Below are positions 17,457 through 25,352 of a stretch of DNA of 64,000 bases, in pieces. Position numbers and translations under genes: made by a program. Source of the stretch: Gloeothece verrucosa PCC 7822 (lineage in GTDB: Bacteria > Cyanobacteriota > Cyanobacteriia > Cyanobacteriales > Microcystaceae); the NCBI RefSeq assembly GCF_000147335.1, contig NC_014501.1:5820501-5884500 (forward strand). Direction: 5' to 3'. Position 1 is the first letter of the stretch. Each line of letters begins with the position of its first letter. The notes beneath the pieces are model-generated. The model was not told where the DNA came from and ran no database searches. It worked only from the letters and a program-made list of their open reading frames with translations.

Positions 17457-18812
17457 TTATGAACCCGACTCTAAACGTCGTCTCCATTCCTCATCAATTT
17501 TATCTGACTGTTCAATTTCCTGTTCTAATAATTCTTTTTCAGTGGAGTAAGTAATATCCTGGTCTGTAATTACTTTTTCAGCCGCAAATTGATGAGCATA
17601 GGCCAATTTATCCTGAAATTCATGCTGATTTAAATTTAAATATTCTGCTCTAGCGACTCGTTGTAGATTTCGTTGTTCAATTTTGCTATTGCGCCACTGA
17701 ATCCACAAATAGCGAATTAGGGGAATGGCTAAAAATCCAATACCATAACCTAATAAAATCCAATAAATAGAGTGAACAAAAGCCACTAAGCCACCGAGTT
17801 GAGTAACGATTTGTTCTTTTAACAATGAACCTAATACTAAAGCTAAAATAATATTCGCCGCACCCAAACCCGTTGCCAATAAAATTTGTCCACTTTCAGC
17901 TTCACTAAAGCGCCATAGTTTTTCTTTTAGATAACTAGCTACAGGTAGAGAATCCATTCTCGATGAATTGTTTTGTCGAAAATTTTCGGTTTGATTTTTA
18001 GCCGTGACTTGTAATTCAGGAAAATAATAAATAATGTCGCCTTCAGGAGAAACTTGAGGATATCCATTAAAACGAGCTAAAACCGGAATAATATAATCTT
18101 CATTTTCCTGATTGAACCGATCAATATTGTCTAAATAAGGAGCAATTTGTTCAGCAATAACTGAGCCGCCATTATTACGAATCACCGTCCCAATTTCCTG
18201 CCAGCGTCTCTCTTCTAAATTAAAATTTGGATTCCCATCTCCAAAAAGGAATGAAAATACTGCCTCAAGAAAATTCATTTTTTTCTGAGATGATTCAGCA
18301 CTATTCGCTCGTCTTCGTTGACGCTCGTAGTAATTCCCTTCATAATCGGGAGTGAAAACATAGAAAATATCAGAAAACCAAAAAACCGGGAAAAAAGAAA
18401 TCCCTCCGCCTGAATTCCCACTGTTACTATTGTTATCATTATCACGACTAGAACTAATAGCGATAACGATGACCGCAATGGCAATCATCATCAATAAAAT
18501 AGAAACAATTAAAACAATACCAAAAGAAATCCGAATTAAGTAAAATAAAACCTTCCAGACTTTTTCCCACCATTGCTTTAAGCGCAGTTTCCAATACTTG
18601 TTCTGGAGAATAGAACGAAAGTTCTCAGGAAACAGATAGACAATTTCTCCAGTATCGGAAACTTGTAGATGTCCTCCCGCATCAGAGGCTAATGCCAATA
18701 GTCCTTGCTGGGCGAGATTAATTTCTAGGCCTGCTTGGGATGCCACGTCACCAACCGTAACGCGATAACCCAGTTGCTCAACAGATTTCATAATGGCAGG
18801 ATTAGGAGTCAT
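17457..18812 (-). CDS. Cyanobacterial membrane protein with duplicated winged-helix-like domain
   Basis: A 451-residue protein with two related ~60-residue modules: residues about 9-62 (VASQAGLE...LLALASDAGGHLQVSDTGEIVYLFPE) and about 203-266 (IAEQIAPYL...VLARFNGYPQVSPEGDIIYYFPE). Both end in a strand of the type QVS-x-x-G-x-I-x-Y-x-FP. A transmembrane segment at about 90-120 separates them, and two to three more follow module 2 (about 300-375). A charged helical tail ends the protein. Function is unknown; the duplicated module suggests a membrane-tethered ligand- or protein-binding unit. Confidence 0.75.
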   Translation of the reverse strand: MTPNPAIMKSVEQLGYRVTVGDVASQAGLEINLAQQGLLALASDAGGHLQVSDTGEIVYLFPENFRSILQNKYWKLRLKQWWEKVWKVLFYLIRISFGIVLIVSILLMMIAIAVIVIAISSSRDNDNNSNSGNSGGGISFFPVFWFSDIFYVFTPDYEGNYYERQRRRANSAESSQKKMNFLEAVFSFLFGDGNPNFNLEERRWQEIGTVIRNNGGSVIAEQIAPYLDNIDRFNQENEDYIIPVLARFNGYPQVSPEGDIIYYFPELQVTAKNQTENFRQNNSSRMDSLPVASYLKEKLWRFSEAESGQILLATGLGAANIILALVLGSLLKEQIVTQLGGLVAFVHSIYWILLGYGIGFLAIPLIRYLWIQWRNSKIEQRNLQRVARAEYLNLNQHEFQDKLAYAHQFAAEKVITDQDITYSTEKELLEQEIEQSDKIDEEWRRRLESGS

Positions 18813-18924
18813 TGTCTTGCTTCCTTAGAAAGAGTTCTACTTTTCAGTTTAATCAATCCGCAACGGAATCGTTAACCACAGAACCCGGAAAGCGATTAAT
18901 CGATTAGAAAGTCTTTGAGCATTT

Positions 18925-18956
18925 AAAAATTAAAAATTAGAGCCAAAGCTCTAATT
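18925..18956 (-). terminator. Intrinsic terminator of crtR
   Basis: On the minus strand AATTAGAGC, loop TTTG, GCTCTAATT form a perfect 9-bp stem directly followed by a TTTTTAATTTTT tract. It lies 35 bases after the crtR stop and would end leftward transcription. Confidence 0.85.
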
Positions 18957-18991
18957 GAAATAACAGGGGGATGTTCGGGCGAAAAAATGTT

Positions 18992-19888
18992 TTAAGAAGC
19001 TGGCTTCTCAGACTTTTTTTCATGAAAACGAATCCCTAAAAATACATCATAGAGAAAACCCCAAAAATTCTTCTTTTCTAATAATCCTAAGCTTTGATCA
19101 CACCCTTTAGCATCTAAAAGCGGCTTAGTGGCGTAATAGGCAGGTTGATACTTATACCAGGGGATTGACGGCCAAAGATGATGCACTAAATGATAATTTT
19201 GTCCAAAAATCATCAAATTAAGGATTGGACTAGGATAGACTCGGGCATTTTTCCAGCGATCACGTTCTTTAAAAGGACGATGAGGTAAATAATCAAAAAA
19301 CAAACCTAGGGCTATCCCTACTACTAAAGCAGGAACAAACCAAAAATTCATAATATAGCCCATGAACCCGTATTTAATCCCTAAAAATACTACGGTAAAC
19401 ACGAACAGCCTGCTGAGAAACCATTCTAAAAGTTCATATTTACGCCATAAACGACGTTTAAAAAAGAAAATTTCATGATAAAAAAAGCGAGCGGCAATCA
19501 TCCATAGAGGCCCTCCTGTAGAAACAAAATGATCCGGATCATTTTCTGGATCATTAACATGGGCGTGGTGTTGAAGATGAACCCGCGTAAACACAGGAAA
19601 AGCAAAGCCTAACATTAAGGCACTGCCATGTCCTAGCACAGCGTTAAAGGTTCGATTACTATGGGCTGAGTTATGGGAAGCATCATGAATAATAGTTCCC
19701 GATAAATGTAATGCTAAAACATTAAAACAAAAACAAATCCAATCAGGCCAATTCCAAAGCCAATAACCACAGGTAGAAAAAGTAATCAGGGTTAAGGCAG
19801 TGAAAAACATAGAAACATTAAGATTGAAGCCTCCCGGTGCTTTAAGAAACTCCTTGGGGACTGTCAGCACTTTCTCAGCCGACTGCAT
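18992..19888 (-). CDS. crtR: Beta-carotene hydroxylase CrtR (membrane di-iron fatty-acid-hydroxylase family)
   Basis: A 298-residue integral membrane di-iron enzyme. The three histidine boxes are intact: HDASHNSAH (68-76), HLQHH (104-108) followed by NDPENDPDHF, and NYHLVHHLWP (231-240, His233/236/237). Four hydrophobic segments are visible. The start ATG at 19888 gives the VLTVPKEFLKAPGG N-terminus that I recognise from cyanobacterial CrtR. It hydroxylates beta-ionone rings to make zeaxanthin and related xanthophylls in thylakoid or cytoplasmic membrane. It is monocistronic with its own terminator. A generic fatty-acid desaturase is the alternative, but the match to CrtR is strong. Confidence 0.9.
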   Translation of the reverse strand: MQSAEKVLTVPKEFLKAPGGFNLNVSMFFTALTLITFSTCGYWLWNWPDWICFCFNVLALHLSGTIIHDASHNSAHSNRTFNAVLGHGSALMLGFAFPVFTRVHLQHHAHVNDPENDPDHFVSTGGPLWMIAARFFYHEIFFFKRRLWRKYELLEWFLSRLFVFTVVFLGIKYGFMGYIMNFWFVPALVVGIALGLFFDYLPHRPFKERDRWKNARVYPSPILNLMIFGQNYHLVHHLWPSIPWYKYQPAYYATKPLLDAKGCDQSLGLLEKKNFWGFLYDVFLGIRFHEKKSEKPAS

Positions 19889-20006
19889 CTTAGTTTTTGC
19901 TCCTTATTATTTATCCTTTGCGGTGCGTAAATTACAATACCATACTCGGATTGATAAAGTTTTGTAACATTATATGAACTAATCTTTAAGGAAAAGACAA
20001 TAAGTA

Positions 20007-20066
20007 TTAGTCATTAGTCATTAGTCCTTAGTCATTAGTCCTTAGTCATTAGTCCTTAGTCATTAG
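20007..20066. repeat. Heptanucleotide array TTAGTCA/TTAGTCC
   Basis: Eight contiguous 7-mers from 20007 to 20062, alternating in the last base (A, A, C, A, C, A, C, A), then a partial TTAG. It lies between the crtR start and the pyrD stop. The complementary unit TGACTAA forms the array at 41783, so both belong to one repeat family. Confidence 0.9.
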
Positions 20067-20073
20067 CTTTCCC

Positions 20074-21246
20074 CTATTCTCTAGTCCCTACTCCCTGTTT
20101 ATTTTCACATCCTACGGCCTCAGATAAGCTTGATAAGCCATGTTCTTCTAACTTGGCCACTAATCCCTGTAAAATGTTGGGCACCATCCAAGGCCCCTCA
20201 TAAATCCAGCCTGTATAAACTTGTAGAAGACTGGCACCGGCAGCGATTTTTTCCCAAGCATCCAAAGGCGTAAAAATCCCGCCAACACCAATGATGGGCA
20301 ATTGTCCCCCTGTCTGCTGCCAAATAAAACGAATAATTTCTGTAGAACGTTTTTGTAAAGGCATCCCGCTAATGCCTCCCGCTTCTTCACGGATATCTTT
20401 GCCCGTAGCCTTGAGAATTTGGGTTTTTAAGCCTTCACGAGAAATAGTGGTATTAGTGGCGATAATTCCCGCTAACTGATAGGTTTTAGCTAACTGAACC
20501 AAATCGGCTAGATCACTCCAGTTAAGGTCCGGCGAAATTTTCACCAGTATGGGCTTAGTGCCCCCATTTTCAGCTTGTAAAGCCGCTATAATTGGCTCAA
20601 GTTGTTCGGTGGCTTGAAGGTCCCGCAAACCGGGCGTATTGGGAGAACTCACATTAACCACAAAATAATCGGCCCAATCTTTTAAATAGCGAAAACTTTC
20701 CACATAATCCAAAGCTGCCGCATCTAGCGGCGTAATTTTAGATTTACAGAGGTTAATACCGATGGGAATAGTACGGGGATGTCTAGCCCAAGTTTCTTGT
20801 AAAGTTTTCGCCATAACCTTTGCCCCTTGATTGTTTGCCCCCATGCGGTTTAAACCCGCCCGATCTTGAGGTAAACGAAATAGCCTCGGGCGAGGGTTTC
20901 CCGGTTGAGGATGATGGGTAACAGCACCTAACTCAGCTAAACCAAAGCCAAAACTCGCCCAAGTTCCGGCGGCTAACCCATCCTTATCAAATCCTGCCGC
21001 TAAACCGAGGGGGTTATTAAAGGTTAATCCCCATAAATTTTGCACCAGACGGGGATCGCTTTGACAAAAAGAGTTTTCCAGTTGAGATAACAACCAATCT
21101 GCTGCCCATGAATGACGGGAGCGATCAATACGATTTAAAATTTTGATCAGTTGCTGATGAGCTTGTTCTGGATTAGATTGGAGAGTCCAAAAGGCAAGAG
21201 GATAAAACGGTTTCCCAAAAGTCAACATAGCATTGGTTTCTTCCAT
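20074..21246 (-). CDS. pyrD: Dihydroorotate dehydrogenase (quinone), class 2
   Basis: About 390 residues. Class 2 features: an N-terminal membrane-associating extension [44 protein letters not shown], the catalytic-serine strand [26 protein letters not shown], and FMN-phosphate loops [24 protein letters not shown]. It oxidises dihydroorotate to orotate, passing electrons to quinone, in pyrimidine synthesis. Possible starts are ATG 21246, ATG 21228 (which has GGAAGA upstream) and TTG 21303. The first is used because TTATAAT at about 21255-21261 would place transcription start right there. Length is slightly longer than typical. Confidence 0.93.
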   Translation of the reverse strand: MEETNAMLTFGKPFYPLAFWTLQSNPEQAHQQLIKILNRIDRSRHSWAADWLLSQLENSFCQSDPRLVQNLWGLTFNNPLGLAAGFDKDGLAAGTWASFGFGLAELGAVTHHPQPGNPRPRLFRLPQDRAGLNRMGANNQGAKVMAKTLQETWARHPRTIPIGINLCKSKITPLDAAALDYVESFRYLKDWADYFVVNVSSPNTPGLRDLQATEQLEPIIAALQAENGGTKPILVKISPDLNWSDLADLVQLAKTYQLAGIIATNTTISREGLKTQILKATGKDIREEAGGISGMPLQKRSTEIIRFIWQQTGGQLPIIGVGGIFTPLDAWEKIAAGASLLQVYTGWIYEGPWMVPNILQGLVAKLEEHGLSSLSEAVGCENKQGVGTRE

Positions 21247-21412
21247 CGGACTATTGATTATAACAATTTGACGAGGAATTAATTGAGCCTTAGTCACCCC
21301 CAAATATTAATTAATCCTTACGAATTTGCCAAAAATTTTCTGCCTCTATCTAAATCGGCGGCTATCTCCTGCTACTATACAAGATTATCAAACTTTTTTA
21401 ACAATTTTAATC

Positions 21413-22954
21413 ATGACTATTAGCCGAAGATTGTATAGACCATCCCGTCAAAAAAGGGGGATTAGCCTTTGGTTTGAAAGAATCATGGCCTTGATTGCTG
21501 TCGTTAATTATATTTTAGTTATTTTTAACTTAACTTATATACCTTTACGAGATTTTTGGCTACAAGGAAGAGTTCAGCTTTTTTTTAAATTCGGTCAACA
21601 TGAGCTTGAATGGCCACAAGAACCCGTGCGAGTTTTGCCGGTTAGCTTTTCTGACTTCATTACTCGTTATGATGATTTTAAGGGTATTGAACCCTATCGG
21701 AGTACAGAAGACTATTTAAAAAATGTCCGACAATTAAAAAAATATATATCTTTAGAGGGCTTAAATAATGCTAATGAAACCATCACTCAAATCTTGTCAA
21801 AATTACAGGAACAAAGCATAGATATGATCCAAACAAATCCTTTCCAAATTTCCAATAAAACCGGAACTTTAGAAAGAATTAAGAATAAAATGCGTAGATT
21901 TATTTTTCCCAATAATAACAATGCCTCAGCCAAACAAGCATTCCTAATTTTTTGGAGTCGAGATTATCTCAAGCAAAATTATGAGCAAAAAATAAATTTT
22001 TTTGATAATGAAATAGTCCCATTAATTGAAACAAATTACTACCGTCCTGTGGGGGAAAATGGACAACCAGTAGACAACTTTGGCTTAATTGATTTTCCCT
22101 TTTCCCTGCTGTTTTTTTGCGAATTTTTAATGCGAACATGGTTAATTAGCCGCCGTTATACTGGAGTCAATTGGCGAGATGCTATGTTATGGCGCTGGTA
22201 TGACATTTTTCTGTTCATTCCCTTCTATAAATTTTTAAGAATTCTGCCTGTGCTTATTCGATTAGACGCGGCTAAATTCATCGATCTTAGAAGTATTAAA
22301 AGACAAGCGAGTCAGGGATTTGTAGCAGGGATTGCCGGGGACGTTACTGAATACGTTGTCGTAGAAATTATTCATCAGCTTCAAACTTCAGTCAAACAAG
22401 GTGACCTACAAAAATTTTTAAGCCAACCCAAGAATCACTCTTATATAAATTTTAATGAAATTAATGAAATAGAAGAAATAATTAAAATCTTTATACAAGT
22501 TACTGTCGATAAAACTTTACCTCAAATCCAGCCCGAAGCCGAAGCCTTTCTAAAATATAATATAGATAAAGCCTTGAGTCTCTCGCCCGCCTATAAAAAT
22601 CTGCAACGTTTGCCCGGAGTAGAAGGATTACAAAATCAACTGAGTCAACAATTAGCGGCTCGAATTTATCAAAGTCTTTTTGAGGTAATAAATAACCTAA
22701 GCCAAGAAGATAAAAAATTCAACGAACTTTTAAGCAGCCTGCTCAAAAAATTCACTCAAACCCTGGGAAGAGAACTTAAAGCCGAAAAAAGCACAGAGCA
22801 ACTTGAATTTTTAATAACCGAATTATTAGAAGAAATAAAAATGAATTATGTACAGCGATTGTCCACTGAAGATGTAGAAGTAATCCTCGAACAAACACGA
22901 CAACTGCGTCAAAAAGCTCAAGCCACGCTACCTCAAATCGAGTCTGCCCCGTAG
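21413..22954 (+). CDS. Cyanobacterial membrane protein of unknown function
   Basis: About 513 residues from ATG 21413; an upstream TTG at 21326 is less likely because a TACTATAC -10-like box lies between them. The N-terminus is basic, followed by a transmembrane helix (IMALIAVVNYILVIFNLTYIPL). A second hydrophobic block near residues 220-270 includes FPFSLLFFCEFLMRTWLI and YDIFLFIPFYKFLRILPVLIRL, resembling an ion-channel-like segment preceding a long cytosolic helical region. The C-terminal 230 residues are charged helices. No catalytic motif was recognised. It is divergent from pyrD with about 170 bp between. Confidence 0.75.
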   Translation: MTISRRLYRPSRQKRGISLWFERIMALIAVVNYILVIFNLTYIPLRDFWLQGRVQLFFKFGQHELEWPQEPVRVLPVSFSDFITRYDDFKGIEPYRSTEDYLKNVRQLKKYISLEGLNNANETITQILSKLQEQSIDMIQTNPFQISNKTGTLERIKNKMRRFIFPNNNNASAKQAFLIFWSRDYLKQNYEQKINFFDNEIVPLIETNYYRPVGENGQPVDNFGLIDFPFSLLFFCEFLMRTWLISRRYTGVNWRDAMLWRWYDIFLFIPFYKFLRILPVLIRLDAAKFIDLRSIKRQASQGFVAGIAGDVTEYVVVEIIHQLQTSVKQGDLQKFLSQPKNHSYINFNEINEIEEIIKIFIQVTVDKTLPQIQPEAEAFLKYNIDKALSLSPAYKNLQRLPGVEGLQNQLSQQLAARIYQSLFEVINNLSQEDKKFNELLSSLLKKFTQTLGRELKAEKSTEQLEFLITELLEEIKMNYVQRLSTEDVEVILEQTRQLRQKAQATLPQIESAP

Positions 22955-22956
22955 CG

Positions 22957-22995
22957 TTAGCATAGCAGAAAGTCAGCTAAAATTTGCTATGCTAA
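22957..22995. repeat. 11-bp perfect inverted repeat after the membrane protein gene
   Basis: TTAGCATAGCA (22957-22967) and TGCTATGCTAA (22985-22995) are perfect complements 17 bases apart, beginning 2 bases after the stop codon. It is a likely transcript-end hairpin, although it lacks a T-tract. Confidence 0.6.
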
Positions 22996-23057
22996 TATAT
23001 AGGACACATTTTGAAGGTGGGGCTTAACCGCCTGCCCAAAAATAAAAACACTAGGGA

Positions 23058-23080
23058 AGTGGGTCTAACCCGCTTTTTTT
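23058..23080 (+). terminator. Intrinsic terminator/attenuator immediately upstream of rimP
   Basis: AGTGGGT (23058-23064), loop CTA, ACCCGCT (23068-23074) and then a run of seven T (23074-23080): a canonical rho-independent terminator only 15 bases before the rimP ATG. A related hairpin-forming segment, GGTGGGGCTTAACCGCC, lies about 40 bases earlier and could compete with it. As no promoter fits in the remaining 15 bases, transcription of rimP-nusA-infB must read through it or start inside it. Confidence 0.75.
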
Positions 23081-23095
23081 GTTGCATTTACTGCC

Positions 23096-23557
23096 ATGAC
23101 TCATCCTGTAATCCCTCAAATCATTGATTTAGCGACACCGATCGCCGAACAACTCGGATTAGAAATCGTAGAAGTGGTCTTCCAAACCAATAAACGACCA
23201 CCCGTTCTGCGAGTAGACATTCGCAATAAAAGCAGTGATACCAGCTTAAATGACTGTGAACAGATGAGTCGGTCATTAGAAGCCAATTTAGATGCAACAG
23301 AACTAATCCCAGGCTCCTATGTGTTAGAAATATCCAGTCCCGGAATCTCTCGACAATTAAACAGCGATCGGGAATTTATCGTTTTTAAAGGGTTTGACAT
23401 AATCGTCAAAACCGACACGCCTTTTGAAAATCAAAAAGAATGGCGAGGAAAACTACAAGGACGAGATGAACAAGCGGTTTATTTAAATAAAAAAGGACGA
23501 GTAATCGCCATACCCCGTCAACTAATTACTAAAGTCCAGTTAGAAGCTCAAAGTTAA
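23096..23557 (+). CDS. rimP: Ribosome maturation factor RimP
   Basis: A 153-residue protein with the two-domain RimP pattern: N-terminal alpha/beta domain (GLEIVEVVFQTNKRPPVLRVDI, CEQMSRSLEANLD, SYVLEISSPGISRQL) and C-terminal SH3-like domain (FIVFKGFDIIVKTDTP...KLQGRDEQAVYLN). It binds nascent 30S subunits and aids their assembly. It heads the conserved rimP-nusA-ylxR-infB cluster, 19 bases before nusA. No Shine-Dalgarno is visible upstream because the T-tract of the preceding terminator occupies that region. Confidence 0.96.
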   Translation: MTHPVIPQIIDLATPIAEQLGLEIVEVVFQTNKRPPVLRVDIRNKSSDTSLNDCEQMSRSLEANLDATELIPGSYVLEISSPGISRQLNSDREFIVFKGFDIIVKTDTPFENQKEWRGKLQGRDEQAVYLNKKGRVIAIPRQLITKVQLEAQS

Positions 23558-23576
23558 AAAAAAAGGAGAAAAGCCT

Positions 23577-24767
23577 ATGAGCATCGTCAATTTGCCAGGT
23601 TTGAAAAACATGATTGAAGAAATCAGCCAACGGCACAACCTACCCAAATCGGCGGTCAATGAAGCCCTACGAGAAGCCCTACTCAAAGGATACGAACGCT
23701 ACCGACGCGCTCAAAGCATGGAAAAAAATCAGTTTCATGATGATTATTTTGAAAACTTTGATGTGGAACTCGACACCGAAGAAGAAGGTTTTCGCATTCT
23801 CTCAACCAAAAAAATCGTTGAGTCCGTTACTAATTCAGATCATCATATCTCATTAGAAGAAGTACAAGCCGTAGTCTCAGAAGCCCAATTAGGCGATGAA
23901 GTGGTCTTAGATGTTACCCCAGATCAAAAAGAATTTGGGCGGATGGCAGCCATTCAAACCAAACAAGTGTTGCTGCAAAAACTGCGAGACCAACAGCGTA
24001 AATTAATACAAGAAGAATTTCAAGACGTAGAAGGCACCGTTTTAAACGCCCGAGTCTTAAGATTTGAAAGACAAGCTGTAATTATGGCCGTTCAAAGCAC
24101 CTTTGGTCAACCCGAAGTAGAAGCCGAATTACCTAAACGCGAGCAATTACCCAACGATAATTATCGAGCCAATGCCACCTTTAAAGTATTACTGAAAAAA
24201 GTTCGAGAAGGCTCTCATCGAGGGCCACAATTAATCGTTTCTCGCGCGGCGGCGGGTTTAGTCGTTTATCTGTTTGCCAATGAAGTGCCCGAAATAGAAG
24301 AAGAAGTGGTTCGGATCGTAGCCGTTTCTAGGGAAGCTAACCCCCCTTCCCGTTATGTGGGTTCAAGAACTAAAATAGCTGTAGATACCTTAGAACGCGA
24401 TGTTGACCCTGTAGGAGCTTGTATTGGAGCCAGAGGCTCCCGCATTCAAGCAGTGGTCAATGAACTGCGCGGCGAAAAAATAGATGTCATTCGTTGGTCG
24501 CCGGATCCGGCCACTTATATCGCTAATGCTCTGAGTCCGGCTAGAGTCGATGAAGTTATCCTCACTAATCCAGATGAACGTCAAGCCTTAATCTTGGTAG
24601 CCGAAGACCAACTCAGTTTAGCCATCGGCAAAGAAGGCCAAAATGTGCGCCTAGCGGCTCGTTTGACAGGCTGGAAAATCGATATTAAAGACCGCGCTTT
24701 ATATAAAGCCGAAAAAGAAAAACAACAGCCACAAGACCTAGTACAAGAAGAAGTGGAAGTGACCTAA
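23577..24767 (+). CDS. nusA: Transcription termination/antitermination factor NusA
   Basis: A 396-residue NusA without the C-terminal acidic repeats of E. coli, as usual in cyanobacteria. Domains in order: N-terminal RNA-polymerase-binding domain (about 1-125), S1 domain (about 135-200, QDVEGTVLNARVLRFER), KH1 and KH2 (about 210-380, including VGACIGARGSRIQAVVNEL and LAIGKEGQNVRLAARLTGWKI). It binds RNA polymerase and modulates pausing, hairpin termination and antitermination. AGGAG at 23564-23568 precedes the ATG. Its position just downstream of an intrinsic terminator makes autoregulation plausible. Confidence 0.97.
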   Translation: MSIVNLPGLKNMIEEISQRHNLPKSAVNEALREALLKGYERYRRAQSMEKNQFHDDYFENFDVELDTEEEGFRILSTKKIVESVTNSDHHISLEEVQAVVSEAQLGDEVVLDVTPDQKEFGRMAAIQTKQVLLQKLRDQQRKLIQEEFQDVEGTVLNARVLRFERQAVIMAVQSTFGQPEVEAELPKREQLPNDNYRANATFKVLLKKVREGSHRGPQLIVSRAAAGLVVYLFANEVPEIEEEVVRIVAVSREANPPSRYVGSRTKIAVDTLERDVDPVGACIGARGSRIQAVVNELRGEKIDVIRWSPDPATYIANALSPARVDEVILTNPDERQALILVAEDQLSLAIGKEGQNVRLAARLTGWKIDIKDRALYKAEKEKQQPQDLVQEEVEVT

Positions 24768-24828
24768 CAGATCAACGAAAATTAAGCGCACCAAAGGCAA
24801 AAAATCATTAATTAAAAAGAGTCACTCA

Positions 24829-24846
24829 CCCCCGAGCAATCGGGGG
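24829..24846 (+). promoter_or_regulatory. Stable GC hairpin between nusA and ylxR
   Basis: CCCCCGA (24829-24835), GCAA tetraloop, TCGGGGG (24840-24846): a perfect 7-bp stem capped by a stable GNRA loop, 37 bases before the ylxR start. There is no T-tract. It could be an RNA-processing or stability element inside the operon. Confidence 0.6.
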
Positions 24847-24883
24847 CTTGATCCCAACCCAAACCCAGAAGCCCGATCATCAA

Positions 24884-25159
24884 ATGAAACCTAACACTCG
24901 ACGATGTGTCAGTTGTCGTCAAATCGCCACTAAAGATAATTTTTTGAGAATTGTCCGAGTCTATCCATCACGACAGGTACAATTAGATCAGGGCATGGGA
25001 CGCTCCGCCTATCTTTGCCCAAAGGCGAGTTGCTTAAAAGAAGCTCGCCACAAAAACCGGCTCTCTCGAGCCTTAAAAACACCTGTTCCAGAATCGATTT
25101 ATCAGCTTTTATCAGAGCGAATGACCCACTCAATACTACAGCAACCCCCATCAGAATAA
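24884..25159 (+). CDS. ylxR: YlxR (RnpM) family RNA-binding protein, DUF448
   Basis: A 91-residue protein from ATG 24884; the TTG at 24848 would add 12 unconserved residues overlapping the hairpin. Hallmarks: RRCVSCRQ at the N-terminus, FLRIVRVYPSRQVQLDQGMGRSAYLCPKASCLKEARHKNRLSRAL. The GRSAYLCP loop forms the RNA-binding surface. Homologues sit between nusA and infB in many bacteria and have been linked to RNase P regulation. The first 35 residues and the context leave little doubt about the family. Confidence 0.92.
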   Translation: MKPNTRRCVSCRQIATKDNFLRIVRVYPSRQVQLDQGMGRSAYLCPKASCLKEARHKNRLSRALKTPVPESIYQLLSERMTHSILQQPPSE

Positions 25160-25352
25160 TAGTCGGTTGCGATTTGTCAAAAGTTAGATGCCCTGTTGAG
25201 CAAAGAATCGTTAGGATAGGTTAAGGAGCTTTTTTGTCATTGAGTTACTGTCTTTATTATTTTAAAAGGAGTTAAACCTATCGAACTAATCAACTTTACG
25301 CTCTTTAATGACGGGATCACCATAGCCGGTATGCAACTCAGGGGGATAGTGG

